From the NCBI GenBank assembly GCA_021401465.1, contig JADDMT010000110.1, positions 30,682 to 94,681 on the forward strand: a DNA stretch of 64,000 nt, read 5' to 3'. The position numbers were made by a program, and so were the translations under genes. Below, one piece after another: positions 52,364 to 63,485 of the stretch. Source of the stretch: Teratosphaeria epicoccoides. Taxonomy: Eukaryota; Ascomycota; Dothideomycetes; Mycosphaerellales; Teratosphaeriaceae. The notes under the pieces were generated by a model that worked only from the letters and a program-made list of their open reading frames with translations, did not search any database and was not told the origin of the DNA. Positions within the stretch are counted from its first letter, which is position 1. Each line of letters starts with the position of its first letter.

Positions 52364-54000
52364 ATGTTGACGAATCCGACCCTAGACCTAGAGCCGGCGA
52401 TTAGTGTAGGTTCTAAGCACGCCGAGTTCGCAGCTGACTACGTCCGCGATACCGTCTAGGCATCAGAAGCCGCTGTCGCGCTGCAGAAGGCATATCCGGA
52501 CTTCGATGCCTACGAGGATCTCGTTAACCACGCCCCTTAGGTAGAGCATTAAGCTAGGCACAAGGTACTCGACGTCGTATGCGGCGGTAGCCTGATTAGG
52601 CTCCTAGCGAGTGCAAAGCTAGCTACGCTAGATAGTGTATACTTCCTAGACTTCTGTGCTAAGATGCTAGATAAGAGCTAGTAGTATGTGTTATAGCTAG
52701 GCCTTAGAGGCAATACTGTTACTAACTAATCTTTAGTACTATGCGGGACTACTAGGGAAGCATGGACTCGTAGCGCTTCATCTAGGCGAGGCTTAGTCGC
52801 ACCCCTACAGCTAGTATCAAGCAGGCTGCTAGATGCCCTGACGGCTTTTAGATAGTATTTGCAAAGGGCGTGCTAGAGATGTTCGAGCCACGGGTCTATT
52901 CGGGGCTAATCCGCTAGCTGCGCGAGCTAGTTAGTGACAACGGCTAGCTGATCTTAGATTAGAAGGAGCCTGCTCCTAGCTAGCAGCTACTCTTGCACTA
53001 ACCAAGCGAGGCTACTTCTATAGCCTATCGAGAGTACACTATAAGAGACTAGGCCTTGTTGCTATCGCGCATTTAGAATGTTTAGTACCCCGCCCTACTA
53101 AGTCCTAGCTTTGACCGTCTAATCACGCAGTACACTATAATCGCTAGCTAGGACGAATTAGCGAGGGCGCAGAGATCTATGCTTGCTTTCTTCGCTAAGC
53201 CTAGTATAGCAAATAAGGTGTCCCTCTACGCAGACTTTCTGACCTACTACCTAACGGATTAGTTAACTGCTCTCTACGGCTTATTCGTCGAGCGAGCAAG
53301 AACCCGTGTCAGCCATCTAACCGCGGCGTTAGAGGTCAAAGTCGACATAGCGCGGCGTGAATGGCTTAATGGCAAGATTAGTAGTACTACTCCTAGGCAG
53401 AGGGGTTTCTAGGTTAAGCTCTTATACACTCTCCTTATTAAGCCTATGGTTACGATATCTCTTAATCAAGTCAAACAGGAATTGTCGCGCATAGAGAGAC
53501 GTGCGCTAGAACGACAGGTAGCGAAGGCTCTACAGAAAGGACAGTAAATGTGCGAGGTAGATAAGCTAGCTAGCTGCCTAGACGCTAGCTAGTAGAGAGA
53601 TGTGCATGCGATGAGAGACTTTCGGCTAGTAGCACTAACTACTAATCCTGCGGCATGACTAATAAGTAGTTATGCATGTAGGTAGAAGACCTGCTTCTAG
53701 CCGTAGCAGGCGGCAATTCATGACTTTCTTGAGAACTTACTAAGCATCTACCTCTTAGCGACATGCCTGCCATCGAAAAGAAGCTCGCAGCCGTCATTGC
53801 TAAACACGAGTTTCCCTTTCTCAAGGTTAGTAGCCGCGATTCTGACTAATCATATATACATATGCTAACTAGTTGTGTTTCTAGCTCCTAGCCAAGCTTC
53901 GCAACAGGATCTACAAAGGAGTCATTATGTCGCCTACCCCGATTAGCATCATGTTTAACTACGGCACAGGTTAGCTAAGTGGCTAAGTCGTCAAGTCTAC
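52364..54000 (+). pseudogene. Methyltransferase-like protein, transposon cargo
   Basis: The plus frame starts at the ATG at 52,364. With Trp/Gln at TAG/TAA it reads ASEAAVALQKAYPDFDAYED, then KVLDVVCGGSLIRLLAS (compatible with SAM-binding motif I, D-x-G-C-G-x-G), VYFLDFCAKMLDK and, after a phase change near 52,740 (intron or indel), IVFAKGVLEMFEPRVYSGLI, LRELVSDNG.LILD.KEPAPS. That order matches class I methyltransferases. The C-terminal half (53,100-53,660) is a helical domain of unknown kind (DFLTYYLTD, RVSHLTAALEVKVDIARRE). A probable intron (53,826 to about 53,883, branch GCTAACTAG) leads to a last exon with KLRNRIYKGVIMSPTP. It converges on the transposase gene. Substrate unknown; DNA, RNA or protein are all possible. 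Confidence 0.5.
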
Positions 54001-54149
54001 TAGCGCTAGCTAGAAGAACTGCGTGCTAGGAGCCCTCCTTGTAGCGTGCTACCTTCATTAAGCTTACTAGTATGGCATTCGTTACGCATGTCACGATCGT
54101 TTGCGTTTGTTTCTCCTCGATTAGTCCTAAGTAGAGCTGCTAGCGACGC

Positions 54150-57100
54150 CACGCTTGAGCGATGGCAGCCCTTCCTTGCTAGTAGCCGCAATATCGCGCT
54201 CCTTAGCTGTATTCAGGCGATGTAGCTTGTGTTTAGTTGCTACCCTAGACTCTTGTTCCTCCTAGTCTGCATTGTATATGAAGTTATAGGTCTTAAAGTC
54301 AGCAGTGTTGTTAATGTACATGTCACATTAGCCGGAGGTGTCATATTTGTCTGTCGGCATAACGTAGATGCTATAGTAGACGCTAGTAAGCCCGTAGATG
54401 CGGCGACCTTGCAGAGTACCTTCCTATAGGCTAGAACGCATCGCTATGATTACTGTCATGCCATGAACATCGTCTGCTCTTCTAGCCGGATCTTTTAGCT
54501 AGAACAGGTCTACGAACACACCTGTGTAGGTCAGACGTTTATTGTGTGCTAGTATTATGTAGTTATAGCTGTCTACTATGACGCGCGATTTCTTGTCTTA
54601 GAAGGTTATGACATACAACAGGCGAGCAGGCAGCCGGCCCTCGAAGGCGACGACTAGGTCGATTTGTCTATTAACGCTAGTAGTCTCGTCCGTAACTAGC
54701 GGCACTTTGTACTCCTAGACCTAGAGCTAGTCGTTATAGCGATTGTCCTAGATTCCTTGCTAGTTCAGGGTACATCTAACGACGTCCGGCTTAGTTGCAG
54801 ATAGATCGTCGGGATCCTTATGATGCATCTTCTAGCACTGTACACTAGCATAGAAAGATACATCTAAATTGTCGACCTAATCTAGTCTTCCCTTAATCCT
54901 GTCAGGATCAAGACGCATTGTATTCGACGTCGATGTTGTATTAGATGACGCCTAGTACTCTCTAACAAACACTGTAGTAGCATGACAGAAGTAAGGCCCT
55001 ACCTCTAGCCCCATGTGTGCTACTACATTACTAACTGTCCTCTATATGTCTCTACCTAGTAACGATTAGCTAGATCTTAGCCTTCGCTAGCTAAGGAAGG
55101 CTTCGACATCCTTCTGCTCTGTCAGTTAAGGCACTTCGCGCTCCTAAGCCTCTCGACGTTCGGCCTTAGTCTGCTACTAGAACGTTAGGCTAGTATCAAA
55201 GAATGTAAGCATAGTAATCTTTCGCTAGAAGTGCTCCATAATTTAGTCCTCCTATCCGTTCTTCTTGTTAGTTAATTTGAATAGCTTCTTGATGTATTCG
55301 ACATGCTTGTGTTCGAAGTAGCTAGTGTCGAGGTCTAGCGCGTTGCCGAAGAGCCGTATCATGTCCACGTAGTATGTAAGGGCATAAAACTTAGGAAAAT
55401 TAAAGTGCCCTTACAGTTTACACATATTAGCTACTATCTTAGGCTCCTCCGCTCGCTCTGTCTGCGCTTTCTTCTTTCTCAGCTCTCCTTTGCTTATGCG
55501 GTACTCCCTAAACTCTTCTTTATACTAGTTGCATCAGAACAGGGCGAGGACTATAAACTAGAGCGTTTTGCTATCATGTGAAGGATATTACGCTAACTAA
55601 GAGAAGTCTACTATCGCCCGCAAGAACTAGATAGCGCCATGTGCCTTAGCCTCTTCTAACAGTAGCACGAAGACTAGGAGCAACTGTTATAGCATACTCT
55701 TCTGCTCCTAGCCTGTCTATTAGCTTACTACGGACATCTAGCTAAACACCCGGAGGTTCCTGAATGCAGGCACTGCCGCGAAGCGACAGTTGATAATAAC
55801 ATCTAGTTAATAATCTATGACAGTCTTGCCTTTGTTACTCTTTCTTGCCGCTTTATGCTAGCCCTTAGCTTGTAGGAGTGCCGCTCTAGCTCGCTTCGAA
55901 GACAGAGGCAGTCGACTCTTAAGCAAATCTCGCGTCTAATCTATGACGTATATTAATACGCCCTTAAAGAGTTAGTAGAGCATGTCTACTATTAGCGTCT
56001 TGTAGATATTTAGGCTAGGGTGCCTAAATGCGAAGTTTAGTAGGTCGTGTACGTGGCTGCCCTAGTCCTTCTTCGCCGCTCGCTAGAGCATGATTTGTAT
56101 TTGCGTGTCCTTATGTATCCGCTATAGCGTAACTACTTCGAGGTCTTCGCGTTTTTCTGGATTAATTGTACATATCATGTAGTAGCGGTTGTTCTTCACG
56201 CCTGTGATCATTACCTGTTCTTAGTAGTCGCTCGCGTATACTGCGATATTTAGGAAACATCGCCATGTCTCGCCATCCGCACACAAGACGTCGAGGCCCT
56301 CGCCCGCGGCGAGCTTAGCAATAGGGTCGAACATTGTCTTCATGTAGCAATAGTATAGCTCGTCCCTAATGCTTCCTTTCCCGCCTTTGACTACTAGTAG
56401 CATCGCTAGGAGCACGCTACCTAGTCGATAGTTAGAGTTACGAACCGATCTAGGCAGGTTGCTAATCGTCAAGTATACTAGCTATGCGATCAGGTCACCT
56501 TGATGATTAGTAACCTGTGTCTTGTTACTAGCAAGAATTAGTAGCATAATTGTCGCTCCGTCTATTCCAAGCTCTTTCTGTTTGTCCTACTACTAGTCTG
56601 CAGAGGCCATGTCCTGATAGATCCGCCTAGGCAGGTCATCTAGAGTCTCGAGGTAATAAGGCGCGTACACGAGATCATTCCTGAAACCCTTGTGCCCTAT
56701 AAGAAAGCGCATAACGTCTTCGACTTTCCGGTGCCTTAGAGGCACCGTCTTAACACTAGAGGTCGACTGTAGAGATTCTAATTCGATGTTCGTAATGCTT
56801 TAATTTGCAATGAATAGTAGTTAGTAGGTACTTACTTCTCGGATCTTGTCCTTAAGCTCTACGCCTGACCGAAAGCTAAGCAGTTCGTAGATCTTCTGCA
56901 GCCGGGGATTCTTGAATAACCGATCGATAGCGTTGCTCGAAATGCCTTTGTGTAAGAGCTAGTATGCGAATGCTGTATCTGCATTACTTTAGAAGAAGGC
57001 ACAGCCCTATTCGTTAAGTTCCTCATCTGTCTGTTCGTTAGACCTAGTCAAGGTTATTACTAACTCGGTAGGATTGCGGCTTAACGTACACTTTGATTAG

Positions 57101-57406
57101 CCTGCCCGCCGTGAGACTACCTACGCTAAAAGGTGTCCGCTTGTACGGTTGCTCGTACCTAGCAGATAACAGCCTACTAGCGCGCATATGGATTAAAGCC
57201 GAGCTGTGCTCGCTCGTGACGCTATGTAGCCTACCCGTTTGGCTGCTATTCGTGTCTCTATACCGTCTATCTAGAGATGTAGCGTCTCTTGTAAATGCTG
57301 CTAGGTCGTCATAGAGACTAAGCGCGTCAATGTTACTGCTATTATCGTCGATTACCCTAGCCGTTACTGCTATCTCTTTCTCTTGCATGTGAGCCTCATT
57401 AAACAC
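54150..57406 (-). pseudogene. Plavaka-like (CACTA/KDZ-type) transposase
   Basis: The minus frame begins near 57,406 with an acidic N-terminus. With TAG/TAA read as Trp/Gln it shows the Plavaka series in order: LFKNPRLQKIYELLSFRSG (about 56,920); VEDVMRFLIGHKGFRNDLVY and APYYLETLDDLP (56,720-56,640); ILASNKTQVTNHQGD (about 56,520); VYLTISNLPRSVRNSNYRLG (56,480-56,400); VLCADGETWRCFLNIAVYAS (about 56,290); IVDMLY.LFKGVLIYVID (about 55,990); FNFPKFYALTYYVDMIRLFG (about 55,380) with the following SYFEHKHVEYIKK. This family moves large TIR elements, mostly known from basidiomycetes. The 3' limit is approximate; after about 55,000 motifs are weak. There are many in-frame TAG/TAA and a few phase changes that may be introns. 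Confidence 0.75.
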
Positions 57407-58449
57407 AGGCTCGACGACTGTGACTAGTTCCTTGTTTGCAACATACTGCCTATCTACTCCTGCAGCATCGTCGACTAATGCCCCCTCCTTGTAGGCGAGG
57501 ACATCGTCTACTAATTAAGTTTCGACTCTGTCGTTCGAGTCTAAGGAGATGTTCAAATCTGACGCGTATTTCTCGTCGGGTCTAAGATCTATAGTGCTCT
57601 AATTAATGAAGTGCTAAAACTTCGCCGCCATGTAGGTAGGAACATGCTAGGCATGACTACTATGACCTTTTAATGCCTTGCTGTAGCCTGTGTAGTATAG
57701 TATGCGCTATGAAGCCATTGTCGACGTAGTGTGTTACAAAGGCTACGGCGCTCATAGACGCGTTAATCACTATAAACACCTGACCCCTAGAAAGGTGCGC
57801 GTGCCGCGCGGGTAGCTAATTGCCGCTCGGACGGTTCATCCTGTTAGCCGGCTATGCGTGGTTAGGGTTAGTGTTTAGGTTAATAGAAGAATCGAGTGTT
57901 ATTAGAGTGTAGTAGTAAAGGAGGGCCTAGAGTAGACGAAAATGGATGTGCTAGGAGTATACTAGCGGCAGTTATATTAGCTAACTCATTCTGTCGATCG
58001 CAGGCAGTACGAGTGCTATTTTAGCTAGGAATCCCGAATTTCGAGTAGTTTCATATATAAATCTAAAGTGTATAGTATTTATATGCATAGAGTTATACCC
58101 TCTATTACTAGCGGCTTAGATGTGTAGCGTAGACATAGTAGGAGTGCTACTAGTATACTACTAGCAGTCGTTGTCTGTCAATTATAAGGGTTTAAAACGT
58201 GTGGTAGCGATCTATAGGTCGGACCTTGACGTAGTAGTAGTAGACGTACCGCTAGTATACTACTAGCATTTAGTAGTCGTCAAGTACATTCGAACGGACG
58301 AGATGATCAGTGTTATGTATATACTCTATCAGATGAGGTGCTTGTGTAGTCGCTATCTAAAACGATACTACTTGCGCACGACTACTAGCATTACTCTATT
58401 ACAAGATTGCAGTTAAACCCTAGTTAATCTGTCATCTTACGCTAGCCTG

Positions 58450-58930
58450 CGTAGCCTGTACGATCCTATGCCTCTCTACTCGCCCTGATTACTACGCATA
58501 GTATTAATGAAGTCGTCCCTAGTCTGCTAACAGTTCATAGTCTACTCTCCGAATTGGCTCTATGGCGCAACCTAGTAAAATCTCATTGCCTCTGTTAATC
58601 GCGCTAACTACATCAATCTAGTGCGACTAACCCTGCTACAGGCTTGCCTAGTCGACTACTGTTTTAAGTTGTCATCTAGTATCGTGATAGCGTTAGCAGG
58701 TGCAAGAGTTACGCTACTCTCAATTTTGTTCACGGTCGATATAAGCAACCAAGGGTCGTCTTAGTAGCCTTTAACAATGGGATTAGTAGTCACGAAGTCC
58801 CCTACAATCATGGCCTTATCTTTCGACCTATAATCTAGCCCGATGAACCTATCTATCTTGTTAAATCTGTCTGGGATGTGACTGTTCTCTACTACCTACT
58901 AGAGATACTAGTCAAAGTTAGTACATGTTA
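58450..58930 (-). pseudogene. Unidentified coding remnant inside the transposon
   Basis: A minus frame reads HIPDRFNKIDRFIGLDYRSK, then KAMIVGDFVTTNPIVKGY and LLISTVNKIESSVTLAPAN with only a few TAG/TAA. It is clearly former coding sequence. The residue pattern is mixed alpha/beta; no domain is recognised. It might be an upstream exon of the transposase transcript or a separate small gene. Confidence 0.4.
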
Positions 58931-59229
58931 GGCAAGGAAACGGTTACCTTCTAGGCATAGGCTCGAGTATCCTGTTCCTATATGCATGTCTTAAGTGCTA
59001 CAATTATTAGGACCCTAGCGTCTAGATCATGCCTGCTACAGATAGTGTCGTAGTAGACTAGAAGATAGACAATGCGGCGTCGCATATACGACAGCTACGG
59101 CTATGGTAATAAAGTGCGAAAAGCGCGGAAGGGTCTGCCGCATCTTTTATCTAAAGTTAGCTAAGAGACTAACGAGTATAAACAACGTGTGTTTCGAGCA
59201 ATCCTAACATCTGTAATTCAAACAGACAC

Positions 59230-59960
59230 GATACAGGCATAGCCCGAACGATGAGTGTGCGTGTTTCCTTGACAAGAACCTCTAAGACCTAGCGTGGCAC
59301 GATTCACAAACCTAAGGCGCTACGATAGCAGAGTATAGGCACGATCGAAGCGGGCCTTATACTTCGACATAACGATTACCTACGCCTGTACGCTACGTTA
59401 GAAGAACGGATAGAGCAGCTTAGCCTACTTGGCCGAATTACGCGGTCGATAGTAGCAAAGGAGCGCATGTTCTAGGAAACGAGCACCTTCTTTAGTAGTA
59501 GCAGGGAATTGTAACTTAAATTCCTGGCGACAGCAGAGGCGTTACAGACACAAGTAGGGGAGGTTAGTTTTCGGCATCTACTATACAAGATATCGTCAAA
59601 CTATTAGTAGCGGACAGTCTAGAAGTTAGTAATCACCTAGGGTTAACACGAAGGTAGTATAGCTGTTATAGTTTAAACGCGGCTCGAAGGCCTTTAGAAT
59701 AATACGTACAGGATATTCTCTCGCATGTAGAACGAATCTTACTACTATATACGTAGGATCTACCGCAGAGCAACTATATCCGTTAGGCTGTGTTATACAG
59801 GCGGATGTGCTATATAGCGCAGATGTTTCGTGGTACCTATACTAGCTATCATTGAAGAATCAATGCTAACCGAGGCTAGTTCTACTAGCGGTATTTTAAT
59901 AGCATACCGCTAGCAAGCTAAAAGTACCGCCGGCTAATAGGGAAGCGCAATTTCAGGGGT
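59230..59960 (+). pseudogene. Unidentified coding remnant inside the transposon
   Basis: A plus frame with TAG/TAA at Gln positions reads LRHNDYLRLYATLEERIEQL, SLLGRITRSIVAKERMFQET and ELQLKFLATAEALQTQVGEV. It is a helical, coiled-coil-like protein of at least 150 residues. A neighbouring frame just upstream has two close Cys (KCEKRGRVC) that could be a small zinc motif. Together it might be a DNA-binding accessory gene. The family is unknown. Confidence 0.4.
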
Positions 59961-60193
59961 AGCCGAATTTAGATGACACTTGCGCGTCGCAAGATACTAT
60001 AAACATCGCGTCCCCTCCTTCTTCTGCATTAATAGACGCTACGTAGCTACATTAGACAGTAACTCGCAGTATGTGCATATTTATATGCTATAGATATTAT
60101 CCTTTACTAACCTGCTACTAGACCTACACGACCGAGAAGGATATACCGCGCTCTGTTCTCTGCCGATCCTTTAAGTCGCGTCCTTCTTTGATT

Positions 60194-62530
60194 ATGCCTT
60201 CGAAGAAAGACAGACAACAGAGGTCACGTTCCGCGTCATCTGGCAGCGGTTCGAATTACGATCTAGCGAATGATTTAGAAGACCTGCTAAGCAACGATGG
60301 CGATAGTGTAGACGACGGTAACGAGGAGATAGCTAACTAGGAACATGAGGATTTTATAGTGCCTAAAGCCTATACAAAGGCGACTAATGTAAGAAGCTAC
60401 CTACATACGGCGGCTATGCTAACATGCATACAGACGACGACATACTAGTCACGAAGAGACTAGACGCATAAGCGGTCATCCTTACTGCTAAGGCGGAATC
60501 AGCCGAACAAGAGGCTTTAGTCATTGTCTCGCAACACGCGACTAGATAGTAGCAAACCTAAGAATGACAGGGTAAAGACATAGCAGCCAAGCATCTGTCG
60601 AGGCTATTACAATAGCCGACCTACTAATCACGGGAGCGACGGCAACAGTCAAAACTACCGTAACAGCGAGTCTCGTAGCCGCTAGGGCGATAGTAGTAGT
60701 CAAAGTTAGTCCGGGAGCTAGTCGAGTAGCCGTCGAGGCCATAATAGCAGCTAGACTACAAACTCCGACCAAGGATACGACTACTCTAGTAGCGAAGATA
60801 TACGTAGTAGCCCTCCTGTGCATAAAGACAAGTTAATCGAGCCTTTGCTCGTTAAAGTCCGAGAACTCTCGTAGATAGACGCTTCACGAGGGCAGAAGGG
60901 CATTTCTGTGCTATACCCTACAGCTCCTACTTACTAGCCGAGTTGTAAGCATATTGCAATTAACTAGTAGCTCGTGGCGCGTGATATGCTAGGGATGAAA
61001 GGTCGAGTTAGCTCGAGGCTAGACGACGTAGATTTGGATACTATAAGTACCTACGTAGGTCCTATGAGGAGGTGCTAATGTTAGGGGCGTAGATAAGGCA
61101 GAGGTTGCGTTAGTGTCGTAACAACTACACGAATAGGGTCAGAGAAGCTATACTCGCATAGTCTGGCAAGGTAGACGATAAGCAGGGTTTGAAGGACTAG
61201 GCCGCGGACATGTTAATAGAAAGCAGATTCGAATGCGAGAACGAAGAAGAGGTAAGGAGAGAAGGCTTAGATGTCGTCGAAAGCGCTAACATGTTACAGG
61301 ACCGGAGGTTTCTAAGCCCGCTCGTGATCTTTTGTATGAAGAAGGCGTTCTTCTAGTTTAATTAGAAACTAGCATGGAATCCTTTAGAGTCACGCGAGGT
61401 AAACGCTTTCATGTTAAACAGCATGTGTGCTACTATTACATACCTACTAGCCTAGATCAGAAATGGCCCTTCGGAGTTCAAGACAAAGGCTAGTAAGACA
61501 AGATGGGTTCCGGTTAGTAGTGTCGATATCGATAATATCTTCGAGGGGAAGAAGAAGTATTAGGAAGAGCTCGATGCCGATAGACAGGAGGTCATTATGG
61601 CGACTATCACGGCACGTATATTAGGGGGGGAGGACGAAGGCAAGATAGCACTACTAGTGTAGGCGGCGCTAGCTATTAAGAAGGATCGCGGCATGACAGG
61701 CTTAGAGAGGGAATACGAGGACTTGCAGAGGCGAAAGGCGCTACGCGAGAATAGTACGTAGGAGACATCGTCGAGAGGGCCTATGCTGACTTCTGCTAGG
61801 TTATACGTAATTATTAGGTCAGCGTAGTGTTAGCCTAACACGACGATCAAGCTAGGCCTTAATGTCATTAATAGTAGGCGTTCGCAAGCATGTAGCGGAT
61901 GTTTAAGCAGACACTAACAGAGGGAGCGAGGGCCATAACGGCGGAAGGGCAAATGTTAGTAACCATGGTAGTAAGGCAAGCGATTATGACGGTGACGACT
62001 AGCCGAAGCAGGGACTAGAGGAGCCATTGTCGCGGGACACCCTACATAACAGTGTCATGACAACAAGGTTAGTTTCTTGTCTAACATCACGGCCATGATT
62101 GCTAACATGTACTTGTCTAGTATGAAAGCTACTGTAGTCGATGAGCCCTAACCTAGACACACGCAAGATGAAAGGTTAGTAGCCTTAGCGCGTCGTGAGG
62201 GCCAGCTATCGCTAACGAGGCAGAAGTAGCGAGAGGCCTAAACTACGGAGTAGGCGGTTAATCGTGACTAGTGTAGACAAGCGGTATAGGCGAGAGGACT
62301 CATGTATCAACTAAACTGTACTAATAACAGATAAACGCTAGCGCGGCTCTAGCGAGAGGCGAAACGCAAAGACTTACTAATACATGGTATGTGCGATTAT
62401 TAACTCTACGCATCGGCGTAGTTAATGACAATAGCTATAGGACACGAAGCTCGACCGCGAAGGACAAAGACTAAGGCGACAGTAGGAGCCAAGCTTTGCT
62501 AGAGGCAGAGGCAAAAAATGCTAGGTAAGT
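60194..62530 (+). pseudogene. Large accessory protein of the transposon, DUF6532-like in layout
   Basis: The ATG at 60,194 starts a Lys/Arg/Ser-rich, then acidic N-terminus (SKKDRQQRSRSASSGSGSN, LEDLLSNDGDSVDDGNEE). After a low-complexity Ser/Gln/Asn region (about 60,500-60,780) a globular part follows: DKLIEPLLVKVRELS.IDA (about 60,830), YPTAPTY, NYTNRVREAILA, ADMLIESRFECENEEEVRRE (61,208-61,265), RFLSPLVIFCMKKAFF (about 61,308), CATITYLLA.IRNGPSEFKT (about 61,435), then ELDADRQEVIMATITARILG (about 61,570). The succession resembles the fungal DUF6532 domain, which is frequent near mobile elements, but this is from memory and weak. The rest to about 62,530 is helical and charged. Stops are TAG/TAA. 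The role in transposition or cargo function is unknown. Confidence 0.45.
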
Positions 62531-63337
62531 GTGCTAGTAGTATACTAGCGTTATGCTACTAACATACCGCTAGCACTTCAATATTAATAGGAGGTACTAG
62601 CAGTAGTTTAGTAGCTACGTAGTATATATTAGCTAACGATTATGATGTAGCATAGCATGCGCTCTGCTCGATTAGTGTGATCTTATAAGCAACTAGTCGA
62701 ACGTTGTAGAGAAGGTAGAGGATGCGCTCGACAACTCTGAGTTAAGGGATAGTTAGTTGTAGTAGCATACTACATTCACGGACTTAACCTTGTCAGAGCA
62801 GATTAAGGGCTATAGCGACAAGGTCTTTAATGATGCGACCTTCAAGAAGCTACAGGAGGGGCGAAATAGTAGCGCTTTAGGAAAGTTAGTAGTAGTGAAG
62901 GTAAGCTAGTAGAACGGAATAGAGGATAAGGGCGAGTAGAAGATTCATGTGTAAGGGCTGATACAGGATGTGTAGATAGTGTGTAGTAGCTATGCATTTG
63001 TTACTAGCTATACCGATTAAGGTCTTTAGGCGTAAGGCGCAAGTCAGATATCGCAGCTTACTTGAATTCAAGAGGCGTCGTAAGAGCTGCGTTTAAGCTG
63101 TATATGTGTTTAGTGTTAGCAAATCTGCTTAATTCGCGTTGTACGTCAGGTCTAGTGTAAGTAGTAAAAGAGCACAGTGCGACAACAACGAGATGTATAG
63201 TATTAACCAAAATTATGACTTTAACATCTATTGCATGCAAATTGTTTTGATTCGAGTAGCTTGGCTTGCGTGCCCGAGCTACTTGCCGCTAGTATACTGC
63301 TAGCAGTGAGTTACTTACTAGTAGCACTCTTGCACTG

Positions 63338-63370
63338 TAAGCTACTCGTGTCTGCGACACGAGTAGCTTA
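63338..63370. repeat. Perfect 15-bp inverted repeat (hairpin) near the right transposon end
   Basis: taagctactcgtgtc, loop tgc, gacacgagtagctta: fifteen perfect pairs with a three-base loop, 113 bp inside the right terminus. A related half-site (ttcgagtagcttgg) lies at 63,252. It may be a transposase-binding or structural subterminal site. Confidence 0.75.
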
Positions 63371-63470
63371 GGAGGGGCCGAGTTTCTCGGGGGTACATAC
63401 AAGCAGGCCAAGTCAGACGAGTAGGTAAGTAAGCTAAGTAACACAAGTTACTCGGTCTACTCAGGGCCTT

Positions 63471-63483
63471 GGTTTTCGAGACG
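63471..63483 (-). repeat. Right terminal inverted repeat
   Basis: ggttttcgagacg, the perfect inverse of the left end, followed by the TA target duplication and then by the Gypsy B RNase H sequence. Confidence 0.85.
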
Positions 63484-63485
63484 TA

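Larger units (their letters stand above)
49752..63483. mobile_element. 13.7-kb TIR transposon with Plavaka-like transposase and cargo genes
   Basis: The ends are cgtctcgaaaacc at 49,752-49,764 and its exact inverse ggttttcgagacg at 63,471-63,483, flanked on both sides by TA (49,750-49,751 and 63,484-63,485). Just inside, a second inverted match, gagtagaccgagta (49,792-49,805 and 63,449-63,462), extends the terminal repeats. Taking out 13,732 bp plus one TA joins AAG TTC TAG GGC CCT and restores the RNase H frame of Gypsy B (SLKF.GPKLKSC.., with TAG where Trp is expected). Inside are a Plavaka-like transposase (minus), a MYND-finger protein (minus), a methyltransferase-like protein (plus), and further large coding remnants at 58.4-62.5 kb. 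All are mutated with TAG/TAA. Shared palindromes near both ends are listed separately. Confidence 0.8.

Noticed and set aside
54229..54429. Open plus-strand frame of 66 codons over the transposase 3' region
   Set aside because: It is hydrophobic and protein-like but lies antisense to the Plavaka-like transposase, has no partner exon with motifs, and RIP-reduced stop patterns can leave such frames open by chance.
57093..57314. 73-codon plus frame antisense to the transposase N-terminus
   Set aside because: The minus frame over the same bases is longer and continues into the recognised Plavaka series.
60542..60823. 93-codon minus frame with Thr/Ala/Val repeats that looks like a membrane segment
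   Set aside because: It is antisense to the Ser/Gln/Asn low-complexity part of the accessory gene; a short repeat in the plus frame explains its regular look.
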